A DNA stretch of 64,000 nucleotides, taken from NCBI GenBank assembly GCA_030830475.1, contig JAURMX010000065.1, positions 1-64,000 of the forward strand. Direction: 5' to 3'. The position numbers and the translations under genes are program-made. This document shows positions 46,206 to 59,796 of the stretch, in pieces; position 1 is the stretch's first letter; the number at the start of each line of letters is the position of its first letter. The stretch comes from Candidatus Nanopelagicales bacterium. GTDB lineage: Bacteria > Actinomycetota > Actinomycetes > Nanopelagicales > Nanopelagicaceae. The notes below the pieces were generated by a model. That model saw only the letters and a program-made list of their open reading frames with translations, was not told the origin of the DNA and made no database searches.

Positions 46206-47470
46206 GCCATGACAAGTTAATTGCTGATTTAGCTGACCTAGCAAGACACGCGGCGCGCAGTTTGGTTGCGGCTACTTATGAACAACGCCAAGCCTCATTA
46301 TTGGCAATCGCCGATGCGCTCGAGAGCAATCAGGAGCGGATTATTGCCGCCAATCGAGCGGATATGGAGCACGGTAAAAGTTCAGGATTGAACTCTCAAC
46401 TTTTGGATCGTCTGATGCTTGATGCATCTCGCATCCAAGGAATTGCTAATGGCGCCCGGAAAGTTGCCGCATTGCCAAACCCGCTTGGAAATGTAATTAG
46501 AGATCGAACTTTGGAAAATGGTTTACATCTACAGCAAGTCACTGTTCCATTCGGGGTAGTTGGCATGGTTTATGAGGCAAGGCCGAATGTCACAGTTGAT
46601 GCCGCAGTTATTTTGTTGATGTCTGGCAATGCCGCGTTATTGCGTGGATCTTCCTCGGCAGAGAAGAGCAACGCCATTTTGGTTGAGGTTATGAGAGAGA
46701 CTCTGGCTAAGACCGTCATTTCGCCAGATGTATTGCAGCTTATTCCTTCTCATGACCGCGACACTACTCGTGCCCTGCTGCACGCGCGAGGAAAAGTAGA
46801 TTTGGTAATCCCAAGAGGAAGTGCCTCACTGATTCGTATGGTGGTTGATGAGTCCACTGTTCCAACAATTGAAACTGGCGCTGGAGTTTGTCATGTCTAC
46901 GTTGATTCAGCGGCGGATTTGGAGAAAGCGTTACCGATCCTAATCAACTCAAAGTGTCATCGCCCCAGCGTTTGTAATGCAGCTGAAACTTTGCTGGTGC
47001 ATCAGGATGTAGCAGATGTATTTCTACCTATGGCGTTGCAAGCTTTGAATGATGCAGGCGTAGTTGTGCATTGTGATGCGCAAGCTTTAGAGGTAGCCAA
47101 ATCACTTGGTATTGCAGCTCTCTTGGCAACTGAAGAGAGTTGGTCGACCGAATATGGTGTTTTGGAGATGAATGTTGGTGTTGTTCCCTCACTTTTAGCA
47201 GCTGCAGATCACATATTGAAGTACGGCACAAATCACACAGAGGCTATCGTTACTGAATCAAAAGAAAATGCAGATACCTTCATCGCGTTATCTGATTGCG
47301 CCGCGGTAATGGTTAATGCTTCAACTAGATTTACAGATGGCGAAGAGATGGGTTTTGGCGCCGAGATTGGTATCTCAAACCAGAAGTTGCATGCTCGGGG
47401 ACCAATGGGGCTCGAGCAGATGACAACAACCACATGGATAGTTAGAGGGGATGGCCAGATCCGAAAGTAA
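46202..47470 (+). CDS. proA: Gamma-glutamyl phosphate reductase
   Basis: 422-aa aldehyde-dehydrogenase-fold enzyme, second step of proline synthesis. VPFGVVGMVYEARPNVTVDAA, LPRGS-like LVIPRGSASLI, the catalytic Cys in SKCHRPSVCNAAETLL and GPMGLEQMTTTTWIVRGDGQIR are visible. Coupled to proB by ATGA. nadD, which often follows in actinobacteria, is absent here; gatCAB comes next. Confidence 0.96.
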   Translation: MSHDKLIADLADLARHAARSLVAATYEQRQASLLAIADALESNQERIIAANRADMEHGKSSGLNSQLLDRLMLDASRIQGIANGARKVAALPNPLGNVIRDRTLENGLHLQQVTVPFGVVGMVYEARPNVTVDAAVILLMSGNAALLRGSSSAEKSNAILVEVMRETLAKTVISPDVLQLIPSHDRDTTRALLHARGKVDLVIPRGSASLIRMVVDESTVPTIETGAGVCHVYVDSAADLEKALPILINSKCHRPSVCNAAETLLVHQDVADVFLPMALQALNDAGVVVHCDAQALEVAKSLGIAALLATEESWSTEYGVLEMNVGVVPSLLAAADHILKYGTNHTEAIVTESKENADTFIALSDCAAVMVNASTRFTDGEEMGFGAEIGISNQKLHARGPMGLEQMTTTTWIVRGDGQIRK

Positions 47471-47495
47471 TTCGCGCGAAGCGTGTAACACTCGG

Positions 47496-47501
47496 TAAGG
47501 T
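47496..47501 (+). promoter_or_regulatory. -10 hexamer TAAGGT of gatC
   Basis: TAAGGT ends 7 bases before ATG 47509. The ten bases TAACACTCGG just upstream are identical to those before the valS -10 element. Confidence 0.45.
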
Positions 47502-47508
47502 GACCCTC

Positions 47509-47805
47509 ATGTCAAACATCTCTCGCGACGATGTAGCCAACCTAGCTAAGTTAGCTCGAATAGATATGTCAGATAGCGAGCTAGATCATCTCTCCAATGA
47601 ACTCTCGGTAATTCTTGATGCGGTGGCACGGGTTCAAGAGGTGGCAGGCGCTGAAGTTCCACCTACTTCACATCCACTTCCTTTGAAAAATGTGTTTCGC
47701 GCCGATGAGGTGCGTTCTAGTTTGACCCCTGAAGAGGCTTTATCTGGCGCTCCTGCCCAAGAAGAGCAGAGATTTAAAGTTCCACAGATTTTGGGTGAAG
47801 AGTAA
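47509..47805 (+). CDS. gatC: Asp-tRNA(Asn)/Glu-tRNA(Gln) amidotransferase subunit C
   Basis: 98 aa. [34 protein letters not shown] and the C-terminal [35 protein letters not shown] match GatC, which stabilises GatA and GatB. ATG 47509 gives the usual N-terminus; GTG 47500 would add three residues. Overlaps gatA by one base. Confidence 0.95.
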   Translation: MSNISRDDVANLAKLARIDMSDSELDHLSNELSVILDAVARVQEVAGAEVPPTSHPLPLKNVFRADEVRSSLTPEEALSGAPAQEEQRFKVPQILGEE

Positions 47806-49289
47806 TGATCAAAAAAACCGCCACTGAAATGGCCTCATCTCTCAAAGCTGGAGAGATTTCAAGTGTTGAACTTACTCAAGCGCACTTAGATCAAATTGCC
47901 AAAGTAGATTCTGAAGTACATGCCTTCCTATACGTGGATTCAGAAGGTGCCATCAATCAAGCACGCGCGATTGATGAAAAGCGTAAGAGCGGCGCAGATC
48001 TTCCGCCACTTGCAGGTGTTCCATTAGCGTTAAAAGATGTCATGACACAAAAAGGAATTCCAACAACCTGTGGCTCAAAGATGTTAGAAGGTTGGCGACC
48101 ACCATATGACTCAACCGTTGTAACACGTTTGAAGGAGAATGGCGTTGTTATTTTGGGAAAGACCAATATGGATGAGTTTGCAATGGGTTCCTCCACAGAA
48201 AACTCCGCATATGGACCGACCCACAACCCTTGGGATTTAACTCGAATTCCCGGTGGATCAGGTGGCGGTTCTTCCGCAGCACTAGCTGCATTTGAAGCAC
48301 CACTTGCTATCGGAACCGATACTGGCGGATCAATTCGTCAGCCTGCAGCTGTTACCGGAACTGTTGGAGTAAAACCTACTTATGGCGGGGTTTCCCGTTA
48401 TGGCTTGGTTGCCTTTTCCTCATCACTTGATCAGGCCGGACCATGTGCCCGAACCGTTCTAGACGCTGCACATTTACATGAAGCCATCGGTGGTTACGAC
48501 AAATTAGATTCCACATCAATTAACGCACCTATTCCTCCAGTTGTTGCCGCTGCCAAAGATGGCAATGTCAAAGGCATGAAAATTGGTGTAATCAAGGAGC
48601 TGCAGGGTGATGGTTATCAACCTGGCGTTCTAAAGTTATTCAATGAATCTCTCGAACTTCTTGCACAGCAAGGCGCAGAGATTGTTGAGGTTTCTTGTAA
48701 GTACTTTGATTATGCATTGGCGGCTTACTACTTAATTGCACCCAGTGAATGCTCCTCTAACTTGGCTCGCTTTGATGCTATGCGTTATGGAATGCGTATT
48801 GGATCTGGTTCAGCCGAAGATGTAATGAATCTGACGCGACAGGCAGGTTTTGGTCGTGAGGTAAAGCGCCGTATTATTTTGGGAACCTACGCATTATCAA
48901 GTGGTTATTACGATGCGTATTACGGCAGTGCGCAAAAGGTTCGAACCTTAATCTCTCGAGATTTTGAAAATGCCTTCAAATTTGCTGATGTGTTGGTTTC
49001 ACCAACCGCTCCAACTACAGCTTTCAAGATCGGCGAAAAAGCCAATGACCCAATCGCGATGTATCTAAATGACATCGCAACCATTCCAACCAACCTGGCT
49101 GGAATTGGTGGAATGTCTCTACCTTCCGGGTTGGCTGAGGAAGATGGTTTGCCGGCCGGTTTCCAAATCATGGCACCTGCGATGCAGGATGATCGTATGT
49201 ACAAAGTTGGTTCTGCCCTAGAAGCAGCATTGCTAACTAAATGGGGTCAACCAATTCTGGCCTCCGCTCCACAGTTAGGAGCAAAGTGA
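47805..49289 (+). CDS. gatA: Asp-tRNA(Asn)/Glu-tRNA(Gln) amidotransferase subunit A
   Basis: 494-aa amidase that frees ammonia from glutamine. The Lys-Ser-Ser triad lies in PLALKDVM (Lys about 77), [15 protein letters not shown] (Ser about 177, with the cis-Ser two residues earlier) and the Gly-rich [14 protein letters not shown] loop near 150. Together with GatBC it amidates mischarged tRNA, implying that glutaminyl- and possibly asparaginyl-tRNA form indirectly. Confidence 0.97.
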   Translation: MIKKTATEMASSLKAGEISSVELTQAHLDQIAKVDSEVHAFLYVDSEGAINQARAIDEKRKSGADLPPLAGVPLALKDVMTQKGIPTTCGSKMLEGWRPPYDSTVVTRLKENGVVILGKTNMDEFAMGSSTENSAYGPTHNPWDLTRIPGGSGGGSSAALAAFEAPLAIGTDTGGSIRQPAAVTGTVGVKPTYGGVSRYGLVAFSSSLDQAGPCARTVLDAAHLHEAIGGYDKLDSTSINAPIPPVVAAAKDGNVKGMKIGVIKELQGDGYQPGVLKLFNESLELLAQQGAEIVEVSCKYFDYALAAYYLIAPSECSSNLARFDAMRYGMRIGSGSAEDVMNLTRQAGFGREVKRRIILGTYALSSGYYDAYYGSAQKVRTLISRDFENAFKFADVLVSPTAPTTAFKIGEKANDPIAMYLNDIATIPTNLAGIGGMSLPSGLAEEDGLPAGFQIMAPAMQDDRMYKVGSALEAALLTKWGQPILASAPQLGAK

Positions 49290-50791
49290 TGGCGTTGAAG
49301 TATGAGGATGTAATTGCAAAGTATGAGCCGGTTCTCGGGCTAGAGGTACACGTTGAGCTGGGTACTGAATCCAAGATGTTTTGTGGTTGCAACACAGTGT
49401 TTGGTGCTGCACCAAACACTCAGACCTGTCCAGTTTGTTTAGGACTTCCAGGTTCTCTGCCTGTTGTAAATGGCAAAGCTATTGAATACACCATTGCAAT
49501 TGGTCTAGCGCTTAACTGTTCTATCGCACCTTTTTCTCGTTTCGCCCGCAAAAATTACTTTTACCCAGATATGCCTAAGAACTTCCAAACCTCTCAATAT
49601 GATGAACCAATCTGTGTTAATGGATATTTGGATGTAACTATCGATACAGAGGAAGGCCCTAAGGAGTTCCGGGTCGAAATTGAGCGGGTCCACATGGAAG
49701 AGGACACAGGGAAATCACTTCACATGGGCGGTGCGACTGGACGTATTCATGGCGCTGACTATTCATTATTGGATTACAACCGCGCAGGAATTCCTCTAGT
49801 AGAGATCGTTACCAAGGTAATCACTGGAACCGGAAAATACGCACCAGAGGTTGCCAAAGCTTATGTTTCAGAGCTGCGGGACATTTTGCGCGGACTTGGG
49901 GTAAGTGATGTAAAGATGGAGCAAGGCTCTTTGCGTTGTGATGCCAACGTTTCATTGCGTCCAATTGGAGTAGAAAAACTTGGAACTCGAAGCGAAACCA
50001 AAAATGTTAACTCACTGCGTTCTGTAGAAAGAGCGGTACGTGGCGAAATGATTCGTCATGCCGAACTACTCAACAATGGCGAAAAAGTTGTACAAGAAAC
50101 TAGGCACTTCCACGAGGACACTGGTTTAACCACGCCAGGTCGTTCTAAAGAGCAGGCTGAGGATTATCGTTATTTCCCAGAGCCAGACTTGGTTCCGGTT
50201 GCTCCAACTCCGGAACTAATTGAGAAGATTAGAGCCTCGCTTCCAGAAAAACCTTCAATTAGAAGAAAGAAATTACAGGATGCTTGGCAGGTTCCAGACA
50301 AGGAAATGGCGGCGATGATTAACGCCGATGTTCTTGATCTGGTTGAGGCCACTGTTAAGTTAGGTGCGGATCCAACTCGAGCACGGTCCTGGTGGCTCGG
50401 TGAAATCGCTAGGTTGGCCAATGAAAAGGGTGTTGCCGCCGCTGAGCTTCCAATTAGCTCCGCCGATGTTGCTGAAATTGTCGTACTCATTGAAAAGGGT
50501 GAATTGACAGATAAGTTGGCCCGACAGGTTGTTGAAGGGGTCATCGCCGGTGAAGGTAGGCCCTCAGAAATTATTCAGAGTCGCGGCATTCAAGTTGTCT
50601 CTGATGATTCAGCGCTAATGGCAGCGATTGAAAAGGCAATTGCACTCCAACCAGATGTTGCAGAAAAGGTAAGAGGTGGGCATGTTCCAGCCGCCGGCGC
50701 ATTAATTGGCGCGGTTATGAAAGAGACTAAAGGCCAAGCCGACGCAGCTAAGGTTCGCGAACTTCTTCTAAAGCATTTAGGACAAGCTTAA
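49289..50791 (+). CDS. gatB: Asp-tRNA(Asn)/Glu-tRNA(Gln) amidotransferase subunit B
   Basis: 500 aa. The kinase-like domain has [34 protein letters not shown] (zinc Cys pairs) and [32 protein letters not shown] and [17 protein letters not shown] follow; the C-terminal YqeY-like tail binds tRNA. ATG 49289 shares a base with the gatA stop (TGATG) and has AGGAG before it. Confidence 0.97.
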   Translation: MALKYEDVIAKYEPVLGLEVHVELGTESKMFCGCNTVFGAAPNTQTCPVCLGLPGSLPVVNGKAIEYTIAIGLALNCSIAPFSRFARKNYFYPDMPKNFQTSQYDEPICVNGYLDVTIDTEEGPKEFRVEIERVHMEEDTGKSLHMGGATGRIHGADYSLLDYNRAGIPLVEIVTKVITGTGKYAPEVAKAYVSELRDILRGLGVSDVKMEQGSLRCDANVSLRPIGVEKLGTRSETKNVNSLRSVERAVRGEMIRHAELLNNGEKVVQETRHFHEDTGLTTPGRSKEQAEDYRYFPEPDLVPVAPTPELIEKIRASLPEKPSIRRKKLQDAWQVPDKEMAAMINADVLDLVEATVKLGADPTRARSWWLGEIARLANEKGVAAAELPISSADVAEIVVLIEKGELTDKLARQVVEGVIAGEGRPSEIIQSRGIQVVSDDSALMAAIEKAIALQPDVAEKVRGGHVPAAGALIGAVMKETKGQADAAKVRELLLKHLGQA

Positions 50792-50792
50792 G

Positions 50793-50798
50793 TAGGCT
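50793..50798 (+). promoter_or_regulatory. -10 hexamer TAGGCT of ilvD
   Basis: TAGGCT ends 6 bases before the ilvD ATG; no Shine-Dalgarno. Confidence 0.45.
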
Positions 50799-50804
50799 TA
50801 CCTC

Positions 50805-52481
50805 ATGACCGAGAATATGAAACCACGTTCCAAAGATGTAACAGATGGTTTAGAGCGTGCTCCAGCTCGTGGCATGTTGCGCGCAGTCGGTATGAAGGAT
50901 GTGGATTTTGCTAAGCCGCAGATAGGTATTGCATCTTCTTGGAATGAAATTACTCCCTGCAACCTATCGCTCGACCGTTTAGCAAAGGCTTCAAAGCAAG
51001 GGGTTATCGAGGCGGGCGGATTTCCTATGCAGTTTGGAACCATCTCCGTTTCTGATGGAATTTCGATGGGCCATGAAGGAATGCATTTCTCATTAGTTTC
51101 GCGGGAAGTCATCGCTGACTCCGTAGAAACCGTTATGCAAGCAGAGAGACTTGATGGCATGGTCACCTTTGCCGGTTGCGACAAGTCTCTTCCCGGAATG
51201 ATGATGGCTGCCGCCCGACTTGATGTCGCTAGCGTTTTTGTTTATGCCGGTTCTACTTTGCCAGGTCAGGTAGATGGAAAAGATGTAACCATTATCGATG
51301 CATTTGAAGCGGTTGGTGCCTGCGCTCGCGGTCTAATAACCCGAGAAGAGGTCGACAAAATTGAGCGCGCCATTTGTCCCGGTGAGGGAGCCTGCGGCGG
51401 TATGTACACCGCAAACACCATGGCAACTATTGGTGAAGCGATCGGTTTATCACTGCCAGGATCAGCAGCGCCCCCAGCTGTAGATCGTCGCCGTGATACC
51501 TATGCAATTAAATCGGGTGCAGCGGTGGTTGAACTGATTCGCCAAGGAATTACTACCCGTCAGATTCTTACTAAGCGCGCCTTTGAAAATGCGATTACCT
51601 CTTTGATGGCTTTAGGTGGGTCGACAAATGCGGTTTTACATCTATTAGCCATTGCACATGAAGCGAAAGTTGATCTAACTCTCAATGATTTCCATCGCAT
51701 TGGATCAAAGGTCCCATTGCTTGGTGATCTAAAACCATTCGGCCGATTTGTAATGAGTGATGTAGATAAGGTTGGCGGAATCCCAGTAGTTCTAAAGGCT
51801 TTGTTGGATGCAGGTTTACTTCACGGCGATTGCTTAACAGTTACCGGCAAAACCATGGCTGAGAATTTAGCTGATGTTAATCCACCTGATCCTGATGGCG
51901 ATATTTTGAAAGCTACTAGTAATCCAATGGCAACAACTGGTGGCATAACAATTTTAGGTGGCAGCTTGGCACCAGAGGGAGCGGTCACCAAAGTAGCTGG
52001 TGTTGGTGTTGATGTATTTGAAGGGCCAGCCAGAGTTTTCGATAGAGAACAATCCGCAATGCAGGCTTTGGAAGATGGCACCATAAAAGCTGGTGATGTA
52101 GTTGTAATTCGTTATGAAGGACCAAAGGGTGGTCCTGGCATGCGCGAGATGTTGATGATTACCGGTGCAATCAAAGGCGCAGGTCTTGGAAAATCTGTTC
52201 TTTTATTAACCGATGGTCGATTCTCTGGTGGCACAACAGGGCTTTGTGTTGGCCATGTTGCGCCAGAGGCGGTTGATGGTGGCCCCATTGCATTAGTAAA
52301 AAATGGCGATCGAATTCGTATTGATACAAAGCAACGCACACTAGATCTTCTAATTGATGACAAGGAGCTGGCCCAGCGTCGTTCCGAGTTCCGCCCATTA
52401 CCACCGCGCTATACCTCCGGAGTCCTTGGGAAATACTCGAAGTTAGTTGGTTCTGCCTCAAAGGGAGCGGTCTGCGACTAG
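50805..52481 (+). CDS. ilvD: Dihydroxy-acid dehydratase
   Basis: 558-aa Fe-S enzyme, third common step of valine and isoleucine synthesis. The cluster-binding cysteines are in [10 protein letters not shown] (about 50), [14 protein letters not shown] (about 124) and [15 protein letters not shown] (about 198); [18 protein letters not shown] near the end is the conserved substrate loop. It lies 236 bases upstream of ilvB and has its own leaderless-type promoter, so it may be expressed independently of the attenuated operon. Confidence 0.97.
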   Translation: MTENMKPRSKDVTDGLERAPARGMLRAVGMKDVDFAKPQIGIASSWNEITPCNLSLDRLAKASKQGVIEAGGFPMQFGTISVSDGISMGHEGMHFSLVSREVIADSVETVMQAERLDGMVTFAGCDKSLPGMMMAAARLDVASVFVYAGSTLPGQVDGKDVTIIDAFEAVGACARGLITREEVDKIERAICPGEGACGGMYTANTMATIGEAIGLSLPGSAAPPAVDRRRDTYAIKSGAAVVELIRQGITTRQILTKRAFENAITSLMALGGSTNAVLHLLAIAHEAKVDLTLNDFHRIGSKVPLLGDLKPFGRFVMSDVDKVGGIPVVLKALLDAGLLHGDCLTVTGKTMAENLADVNPPDPDGDILKATSNPMATTGGITILGGSLAPEGAVTKVAGVGVDVFEGPARVFDREQSAMQALEDGTIKAGDVVVIRYEGPKGGPGMREMLMITGAIKGAGLGKSVLLLTDGRFSGGTTGLCVGHVAPEAVDGGPIALVKNGDRIRIDTKQRTLDLLIDDKELAQRRSEFRPLPPRYTSGVLGKYSKLVGSASKGAVCD

Positions 52482-52523
52482 GCCTAATTTCCCGTTCAAA
52501 ATGTGAGATAGGCGTCTCAGGGG

Positions 52524-52552
52524 TTGACTCATACTTTTCGTGACGGAATAAT
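52524..52552 (+). promoter_or_regulatory. Promoter of the ilvBNC-serA-leuB-ilvE-cimA operon
   Basis: TTGACT (52524-52529), 17-base spacer, AATAAT (52547-52552). Initiation 7-8 bases later falls on the ATG of the leader peptide at 52560. Confidence 0.75.
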
Positions 52553-52559
52553 TCCCCAC

Positions 52560-52622
52560 ATGTCAGCGAACACATCATCTGTTTCAATCATTGTTTCAGT
52601 GGTGGTTATTCGCTGCGCGTGA
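52560..52622 (+). CDS. Branched-chain amino acid leader peptide (attenuator)
   Basis: A 20-residue reading frame with Val and Ile concentrated in its second half: V8, then SIIVSVVVI at residues 9-17 (eight of nine positions from 10 to 17 are Ile/Val except S13), then RCA and TGA. The codons are common GTT, GTG, ATC and ATT. It starts with ATG right at the predicted transcription start, so it would be translated leaderless. Its last codons form the left arm of the first attenuator hairpin. This is the structure of a ribosome-mediated attenuator that senses charged tRNA-Val and tRNA-Ile. The ilvB operon of Corynebacterium is known to be attenuated in a comparable way. Confidence 0.82.
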   Translation: MSANTSSVSIIVSVVVIRCA

Positions 52623-52675
52623 ACTAGCTTAAAGTTCACGCGCACCCTCAGGAAACTGAGGGCTTTTGCATTATT
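52614..52675 (+). terminator. Attenuator: overlapping-leader hairpin and terminator before ilvB
   Basis: Hairpin A pairs 52614-52625 with 52633-52644 (12 bp, loop AGCTTAA) and its left arm contains the leader stop codon. Hairpin B follows after no gap: CCCTCAG/CTGAGGG (52645-52651 with 52656-52662), GAAA tetraloop, then CTTTTGCATTATT, an intrinsic terminator. The position of the ribosome on the leader determines whether A forms. How A and B exclude each other is not fully clear because their arms abut rather than overlap. Confidence 0.75.
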
Positions 52676-52717
52676 AGAGCGGAATTGATTTCGACAATGC
52701 AGGGGAAGGGGTAGAGC

Positions 52718-54457
52718 ATGAGCAATCAGATTACGGGAGCACAATCTCTCGTCAACGCTTTAGAGCAAGCTGGCGTCGATGTCATGTTCGGTATCCCAGG
52801 AGGTGCAATCCTTCCTGCTTACGATCCAATTTATGATTCCAAAATTCGCCACATTCTGGTTCGACATGAACAAGGTGCAGGGCATGCAGCCACCGGTTAT
52901 GCGCAGGCAACTGGACGGGTCGGTGTTTGTATCGCAACCTCTGGACCAGGAGCTACAAACTTAGTTACCCCACTTGCCGATGCACAGATGGATTCTGTTC
53001 CTATCGTTGCAATCACAGGACAGGTGCCCGGACCGGCAATTGGTACCGATGCCTTCCAAGAAGCAGATATCCGTGGCGTGACCATGCCAATTACAAAACA
53101 CAATTACTTGGTTACCAATCCACTAGATATTCCCAAGGCAATCGCCGAAGCCTTCTATATTGCAAACTCGGGACGTCCCGGTCCGGTATTAGTTGACATT
53201 GCAAAAGATGCGCTACAGAAGATGACCGATTACCACTATCCAACATCAATCAATCTACGGGGCTACAAACCTCAAACCGAGCCAAGCTCCCAATCAATTA
53301 GAGATGCGGCTGCATTAATTGCGCAATCTGTAAAACCAGTTTTTTATATCGGTGGCGGAGTCATTAAAGCGAATGCTGCCAAGGAGCTATTGAAGTTAGC
53401 TGAGCTAGTAGGAGCACCAGTTGTAACCACCCTTATGGCGCGTGGCGCTTTCCCCGACAGTCATCATCAGCATCTTGGAATGCCTGGCATGCATGGCACC
53501 GTAGCGGCGGTTACCGCGTTGCAAAAAGCTGATTTGTTAATCACTTTGGGCGCTCGCTTCGATGATCGCGTAACAGGAAAACTCTCTACCTTCGCAGTTA
53601 ACGCCAAGATTATTCATGCTGATATTGATCCCGCTGAGATTGGCAAGAATCGTCATGCAGATGTTCCAATTATTGGCGATCTAGGGCCAACAATCCGAGC
53701 ATTAATTCCAGCGGTTGAGGCAGAGTTCAAAAAGAACCAACCAGATTTAACTATTTGGTGGCGCCAGATGGGTTCATTAAGAGAGAAGTACCCATTGGGT
53801 TATAACGAGCCAGCAGATGGATCACTCTCTCCTCAATATGTAATTGAAAGAATCGGTGCCATAACTGGCCCAGATGGAATTTATGTTGCTGGCGTTGGTC
53901 AACATCAAATGTGGGCCTCTCAATTTGTTAAGTATGAAAAACCGCGTACCTGGTTGAACTCTGGTGGCTTAGGCACTATGGGTTATGCGGTTCCGGCCGC
54001 GATGGGTGCAAAGGTTGGTGCACCAGATACTCCGGTATGGGCAATTGACGGTGATGGTTGCTTCCAGATGACCAATCAAGAGTTAGTTACCTGCGCACTC
54101 AACAACATCCCAATCAAGGTAGCGATTATTAATAATGAGAGTTTGGGAATGGTTCGTCAATGGCAATCACTGTTTTATCAACAACGATACTCCAACACCG
54201 ATCTGCACTCAAAGCGCATTCCAGATTTCGCGAAGTTGGCCGAAGCGATGGGTTGTGTTGGTCTGCGTTGTGACAGCAAATCAGATGTAGACAAGATTAT
54301 TAAGGAAGCCAACGCCATAAACGATGCACCGGTAGTTGTTGATTTCAATGTGCACCGTGATGCAATGGTTTGGCCGATGGTCGCAGCAGGTACTTCAAAT
54401 GATGACATCATGATCGCCAAAGAGATGGCGCCGGACTGGGATTCGCAGGAGTTATAA
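52718..54457 (+). CDS. ilvB: Acetolactate synthase large subunit
   Basis: 579-aa thiamine-diphosphate enzyme condensing pyruvate with pyruvate or 2-oxobutyrate. [36 protein letters not shown] with the catalytic Glu, the FAD-binding middle domain ([12 protein letters not shown]), and the TPP motif [17 protein letters not shown] with the N at about 475 are visible. GGAAGGGG precedes the ATG. First structural gene of the attenuated operon. Confidence 0.97.
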   Translation: MSNQITGAQSLVNALEQAGVDVMFGIPGGAILPAYDPIYDSKIRHILVRHEQGAGHAATGYAQATGRVGVCIATSGPGATNLVTPLADAQMDSVPIVAITGQVPGPAIGTDAFQEADIRGVTMPITKHNYLVTNPLDIPKAIAEAFYIANSGRPGPVLVDIAKDALQKMTDYHYPTSINLRGYKPQTEPSSQSIRDAAALIAQSVKPVFYIGGGVIKANAAKELLKLAELVGAPVVTTLMARGAFPDSHHQHLGMPGMHGTVAAVTALQKADLLITLGARFDDRVTGKLSTFAVNAKIIHADIDPAEIGKNRHADVPIIGDLGPTIRALIPAVEAEFKKNQPDLTIWWRQMGSLREKYPLGYNEPADGSLSPQYVIERIGAITGPDGIYVAGVGQHQMWASQFVKYEKPRTWLNSGGLGTMGYAVPAAMGAKVGAPDTPVWAIDGDGCFQMTNQELVTCALNNIPIKVAIINNESLGMVRQWQSLFYQQRYSNTDLHSKRIPDFAKLAEAMGCVGLRCDSKSDVDKIIKEANAINDAPVVVDFNVHRDAMVWPMVAAGTSNDDIMIAKEMAPDWDSQEL

Positions 54458-54459
54458 CC

Positions 54460-55017
54460 ATGGCGCAGCACACACTTTCGGTATTGGTTGAAAATAGCCC
54501 TGGCGTATTGGCTCGAGTGGCATCCCTATTTTCACGACGTGGATACAACATTGATTCTTTGGCGGTGGGACCCACTGAAAACCCAGAGGTATCCCGCATG
54601 ACTATTGTTTTGAATCTGGAAGGCCACGCCCTCGATCAAGTCAGCGCACAGCTATTTAAGCTAGTTAATGTCATCGGTATCCAAGAGATGAAGAGCACCA
54701 ACTCAAGACAACGTGAACTCCTTATGGTCAAAGTCAGCAGCTCAGGTAATCGAAATGAGATTGTGGCTTTGGCTAAGAAATTTAACGGCCAGATTGTGGA
54801 GGAGAGCAGTGACTCCGTGGTTGTTGAGGCGGTTGGCACTAGTAAAGATCTGGCCTCACTTCTTACAGAGATGGGCAAGTATGGTGTTAAAGAGTTGGTT
54901 CAATCCGGGTTGATCGCTATTGAAATTGGTGACACAACCTTGGCTGAGCGAACTTTGCAGGAAACTGGATTAGCGACATCAGAGTCGCATAGCCAGACAG
55001 AGGATTACCAAAACTAA
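54460..55017 (+). CDS. ilvN: Acetolactate synthase small (regulatory) subunit
   Basis: 185 aa. N-terminal ACT domain HTLSVLVENSPGVLARVASLFSRRGYNIDSLAVGPTE with the conserved valine-binding N and G, and the C-terminal regulatory domain from about 80. It activates IlvB and gives valine feedback inhibition. AGGAG precedes the ATG, 2 bases after the ilvB stop. Confidence 0.97.
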   Translation: MAQHTLSVLVENSPGVLARVASLFSRRGYNIDSLAVGPTENPEVSRMTIVLNLEGHALDQVSAQLFKLVNVIGIQEMKSTNSRQRELLMVKVSSSGNRNEIVALAKKFNGQIVEESSDSVVVEAVGTSKDLASLLTEMGKYGVKELVQSGLIAIEIGDTTLAERTLQETGLATSESHSQTEDYQN

Positions 55018-55021
55018 ATAA

Positions 55022-57667
<2,646 letters not shown>

Positions 57668-57671
<4 letters not shown>

Positions 57672-58708
57672 GCCAGCAATACAAACTAGCTTTAATTGGC
57701 GGCGATGGAATTGGACCTGAGGTTGTGGCCGAGGGGGTCAAAGTTTTGGATGCGGTCGCTGCAAAATATGGCGTCTCCTTTGTAAAGAAAGAGTTTGATC
57801 TTGGCGCCCGACTTTGGCACCGCACGGGAGAAACCTTGCCTGATGCGGTTTTGGAGGAGCTAAAGGGTTTTGATGTTATTTTGCTCGGTGCTGTCGGAGA
57901 TCCAACAGTTCCCAGCGGAGTACTTGAGCGCGGATTACTTCTCAAACTTAGATTCGCATTTGATCACTACATCAATTTGCGTCCGGCTCGACTTTATTCA
58001 GGTACCACTGGTCCGCTGCGCACAGAGGCGACGATTGATTTTGTAGTCGTGAGAGAAGGGACAGAGGGCCCTTATGTCGGAGCAGGTGGAGTTCTAGCGG
58101 AAGGCACTCCAAGTGAGATTGCGACAGAGGAGTCGTTAAACACTAGAAGAGGTGCAGAGCGAGTAATCCGAAATGCTTTTGCTCGCGCTCAAGCCAGACC
58201 GCGCAAGAAATTAACTTTGGTTCATAAGAACAATGTTTTGGTACGTGCGGGTGGTTTGTGGACCCGCACCTTTAATGAGGTGGCAAAAGAGTTTCCTGAT
58301 GTGACTACTGATTATCTACATGTAGATGCAGCATCGATGTTTTTTGTGACAAACCCAGAGCGGTTTGATGTTGTCGTTACTGACAATTTATTTGGTGACA
58401 TCCTCACAGATATTGCCGCTGCAATCTGTGGTGGTATCGGATTAGCTGCCTCTGGCAATATCAATCCAGAGGGCAACTTCCCATCAATGTTCGAACCGGT
58501 TCATGGTTCAGCGCCAGATATCGCTGGTAAAGGAATAGCCGATCCGACCGCAACTGTAATGTCGGTTGCCATGATGCTGCGACACTTAGGTTTGAATGAC
58601 GCAGCAGCAGATGTTGAAAAAGCGGTGGAGCAGGACATTTTGCAGCGTGGTTCAACTAAGCGTTCTACAAAGGAAATTGGCGATTCTTTGGTAAAGGCGT
58701 TGGCATAA
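57668..58708 (+). CDS. leuB: 3-isopropylmalate dehydrogenase
   Basis: 346 aa. [17 protein letters not shown], the decarboxylase arginines in LRPARLY and [43 protein letters not shown] with metal-binding Asp, and [21 protein letters not shown] match the mycobacterial LeuB type. It acts in leucine synthesis, and with citramalate-derived methylmalate can also serve the isoleucine route begun by CimA. Coupled to serA by ATGA. Confidence 0.95.
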
Positions 58709-59796
58709 TGAAGATAAATATCACTCCAACCAGCAATCCAGTTCCGGCATCAGAACGGGAAAAGAGAGTTGCAGAGCCAGGGTTTGGTAAGTACTTCACC
58801 GATCACATGGTTACGGCGCAATGGAATCAAGGCTCTGGTTGGTCTGATGCAAATGTTCAAGCCTACGGACCGATAAGCCTGGATCCAGCTGCAATGGTTT
58901 TTCATTACGGCCAAGAGATATTTGAAGGCATGAAGGCTTACTCGCAGCCTGATGGCTCAATTGCTTTGTTTCGTCCAGAGGCTAATGGTCTGAGATTTGC
59001 AAAGAGCGCAGCTCGTATCACTCTTCCTGAGTTGCCAGTTGATAATTTTGTAAGTGCAGTAGAAGCATTGGTTCGCATCGACTCTGGTTGGGTTCCTAAA
59101 AAGGTTGGCGAATCCTTGTACATCAGACCTTTTATGATTGCGACGGAAGTTGGACTGGGCGTACGTCCTTCAAATCAAGCTTTATTTGCGGTAATCGCAA
59201 CACCTGCCGCCGCTTATTTCAACGCTGCAAAAGCGGTAACGGTTTGGATTTCCACCGAGTATGTTCGTGCCGCGCTGGGCGGAACAGGTGAGGCAAAGTG
59301 CGGCGGCAATTACGCAGCTTCTTTGCTTGCCCAACAACAAGCTGCAGCACAAGGATGTGATCAAGTTGTTTGGCTTGATGCTAAAGAGCGTCGCTTTATA
59401 GAAGAGATGGGCGGCATGAACCTTTACTTTGTAAAGGGTCGCGGCAAAGAAGCCACCATTTTCACTCCGAAGTTAACTGGAACACTTTTACCTGGTATTA
59501 CTAGAGACTCAATTCTCTCTGTCGCCTCAGAGCTTGGTTACAAAGTAGAAGAGGGAATGATCTCAATTGAGGAATGGCGTGATGGTGTTGCAAGTGGGGA
59601 GATCTCAGAGATTTTTGCCTGCGGTACAGCGGCGGTAATTGCCCCAGTTGGCACCGCAAAAAGTGTCCATGGCACATGGGTAACTGGAGATGGGAATCCG
59701 GGCCAAATCACCATGGAGATCCGCAATCACCTCTTGGGAATTCAACATGGAACCATCGCTGACAAACATGGATGGATGAAGAAAGTTTCTCAATGA
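58708..59796 (+). CDS. ilvE: Branched-chain amino acid aminotransferase
   Basis: 362-aa fold-type IV PLP enzyme. FHYGQEIFEGMKAY, RPEANGLRFAKSAARI, the PLP lysine in GEAKCGGNYAASL near residue 199, and EEMGGMNLYFV are visible, with the PLP phosphate-binding GTAAVIAPVG near 310. It performs the last step of Ile, Val and Leu synthesis. TAATG overlap with leuB. Confidence 0.96.
   Translation: MKINITPTSNPVPASEREKRVAEPGFGKYFTDHMVTAQWNQGSGWSDANVQAYGPISLDPAAMVFHYGQEIFEGMKAYSQPDGSIALFRPEANGLRFAKSAARITLPELPVDNFVSAVEALVRIDSGWVPKKVGESLYIRPFMIATEVGLGVRPSNQALFAVIATPAAAYFNAAKAVTVWISTEYVRAALGGTGEAKCGGNYAASLLAQQQAAAQGCDQVVWLDAKERRFIEEMGGMNLYFVKGRGKEATIFTPKLTGTLLPGITRDSILSVASELGYKVEEGMISIEEWRDGVASGEISEIFACGTAAVIAPVGTAKSVHGTWVTGDGNPGQITMEIRNHLLGIQHGTIADKHGWMKKVSQ

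Noticed and set aside
52512-52530. CTCAGGGG upstream of the ilv promoter as the antiterminator arm
   Set aside because: It lies before the predicted transcription start, so it would not be in the RNA.
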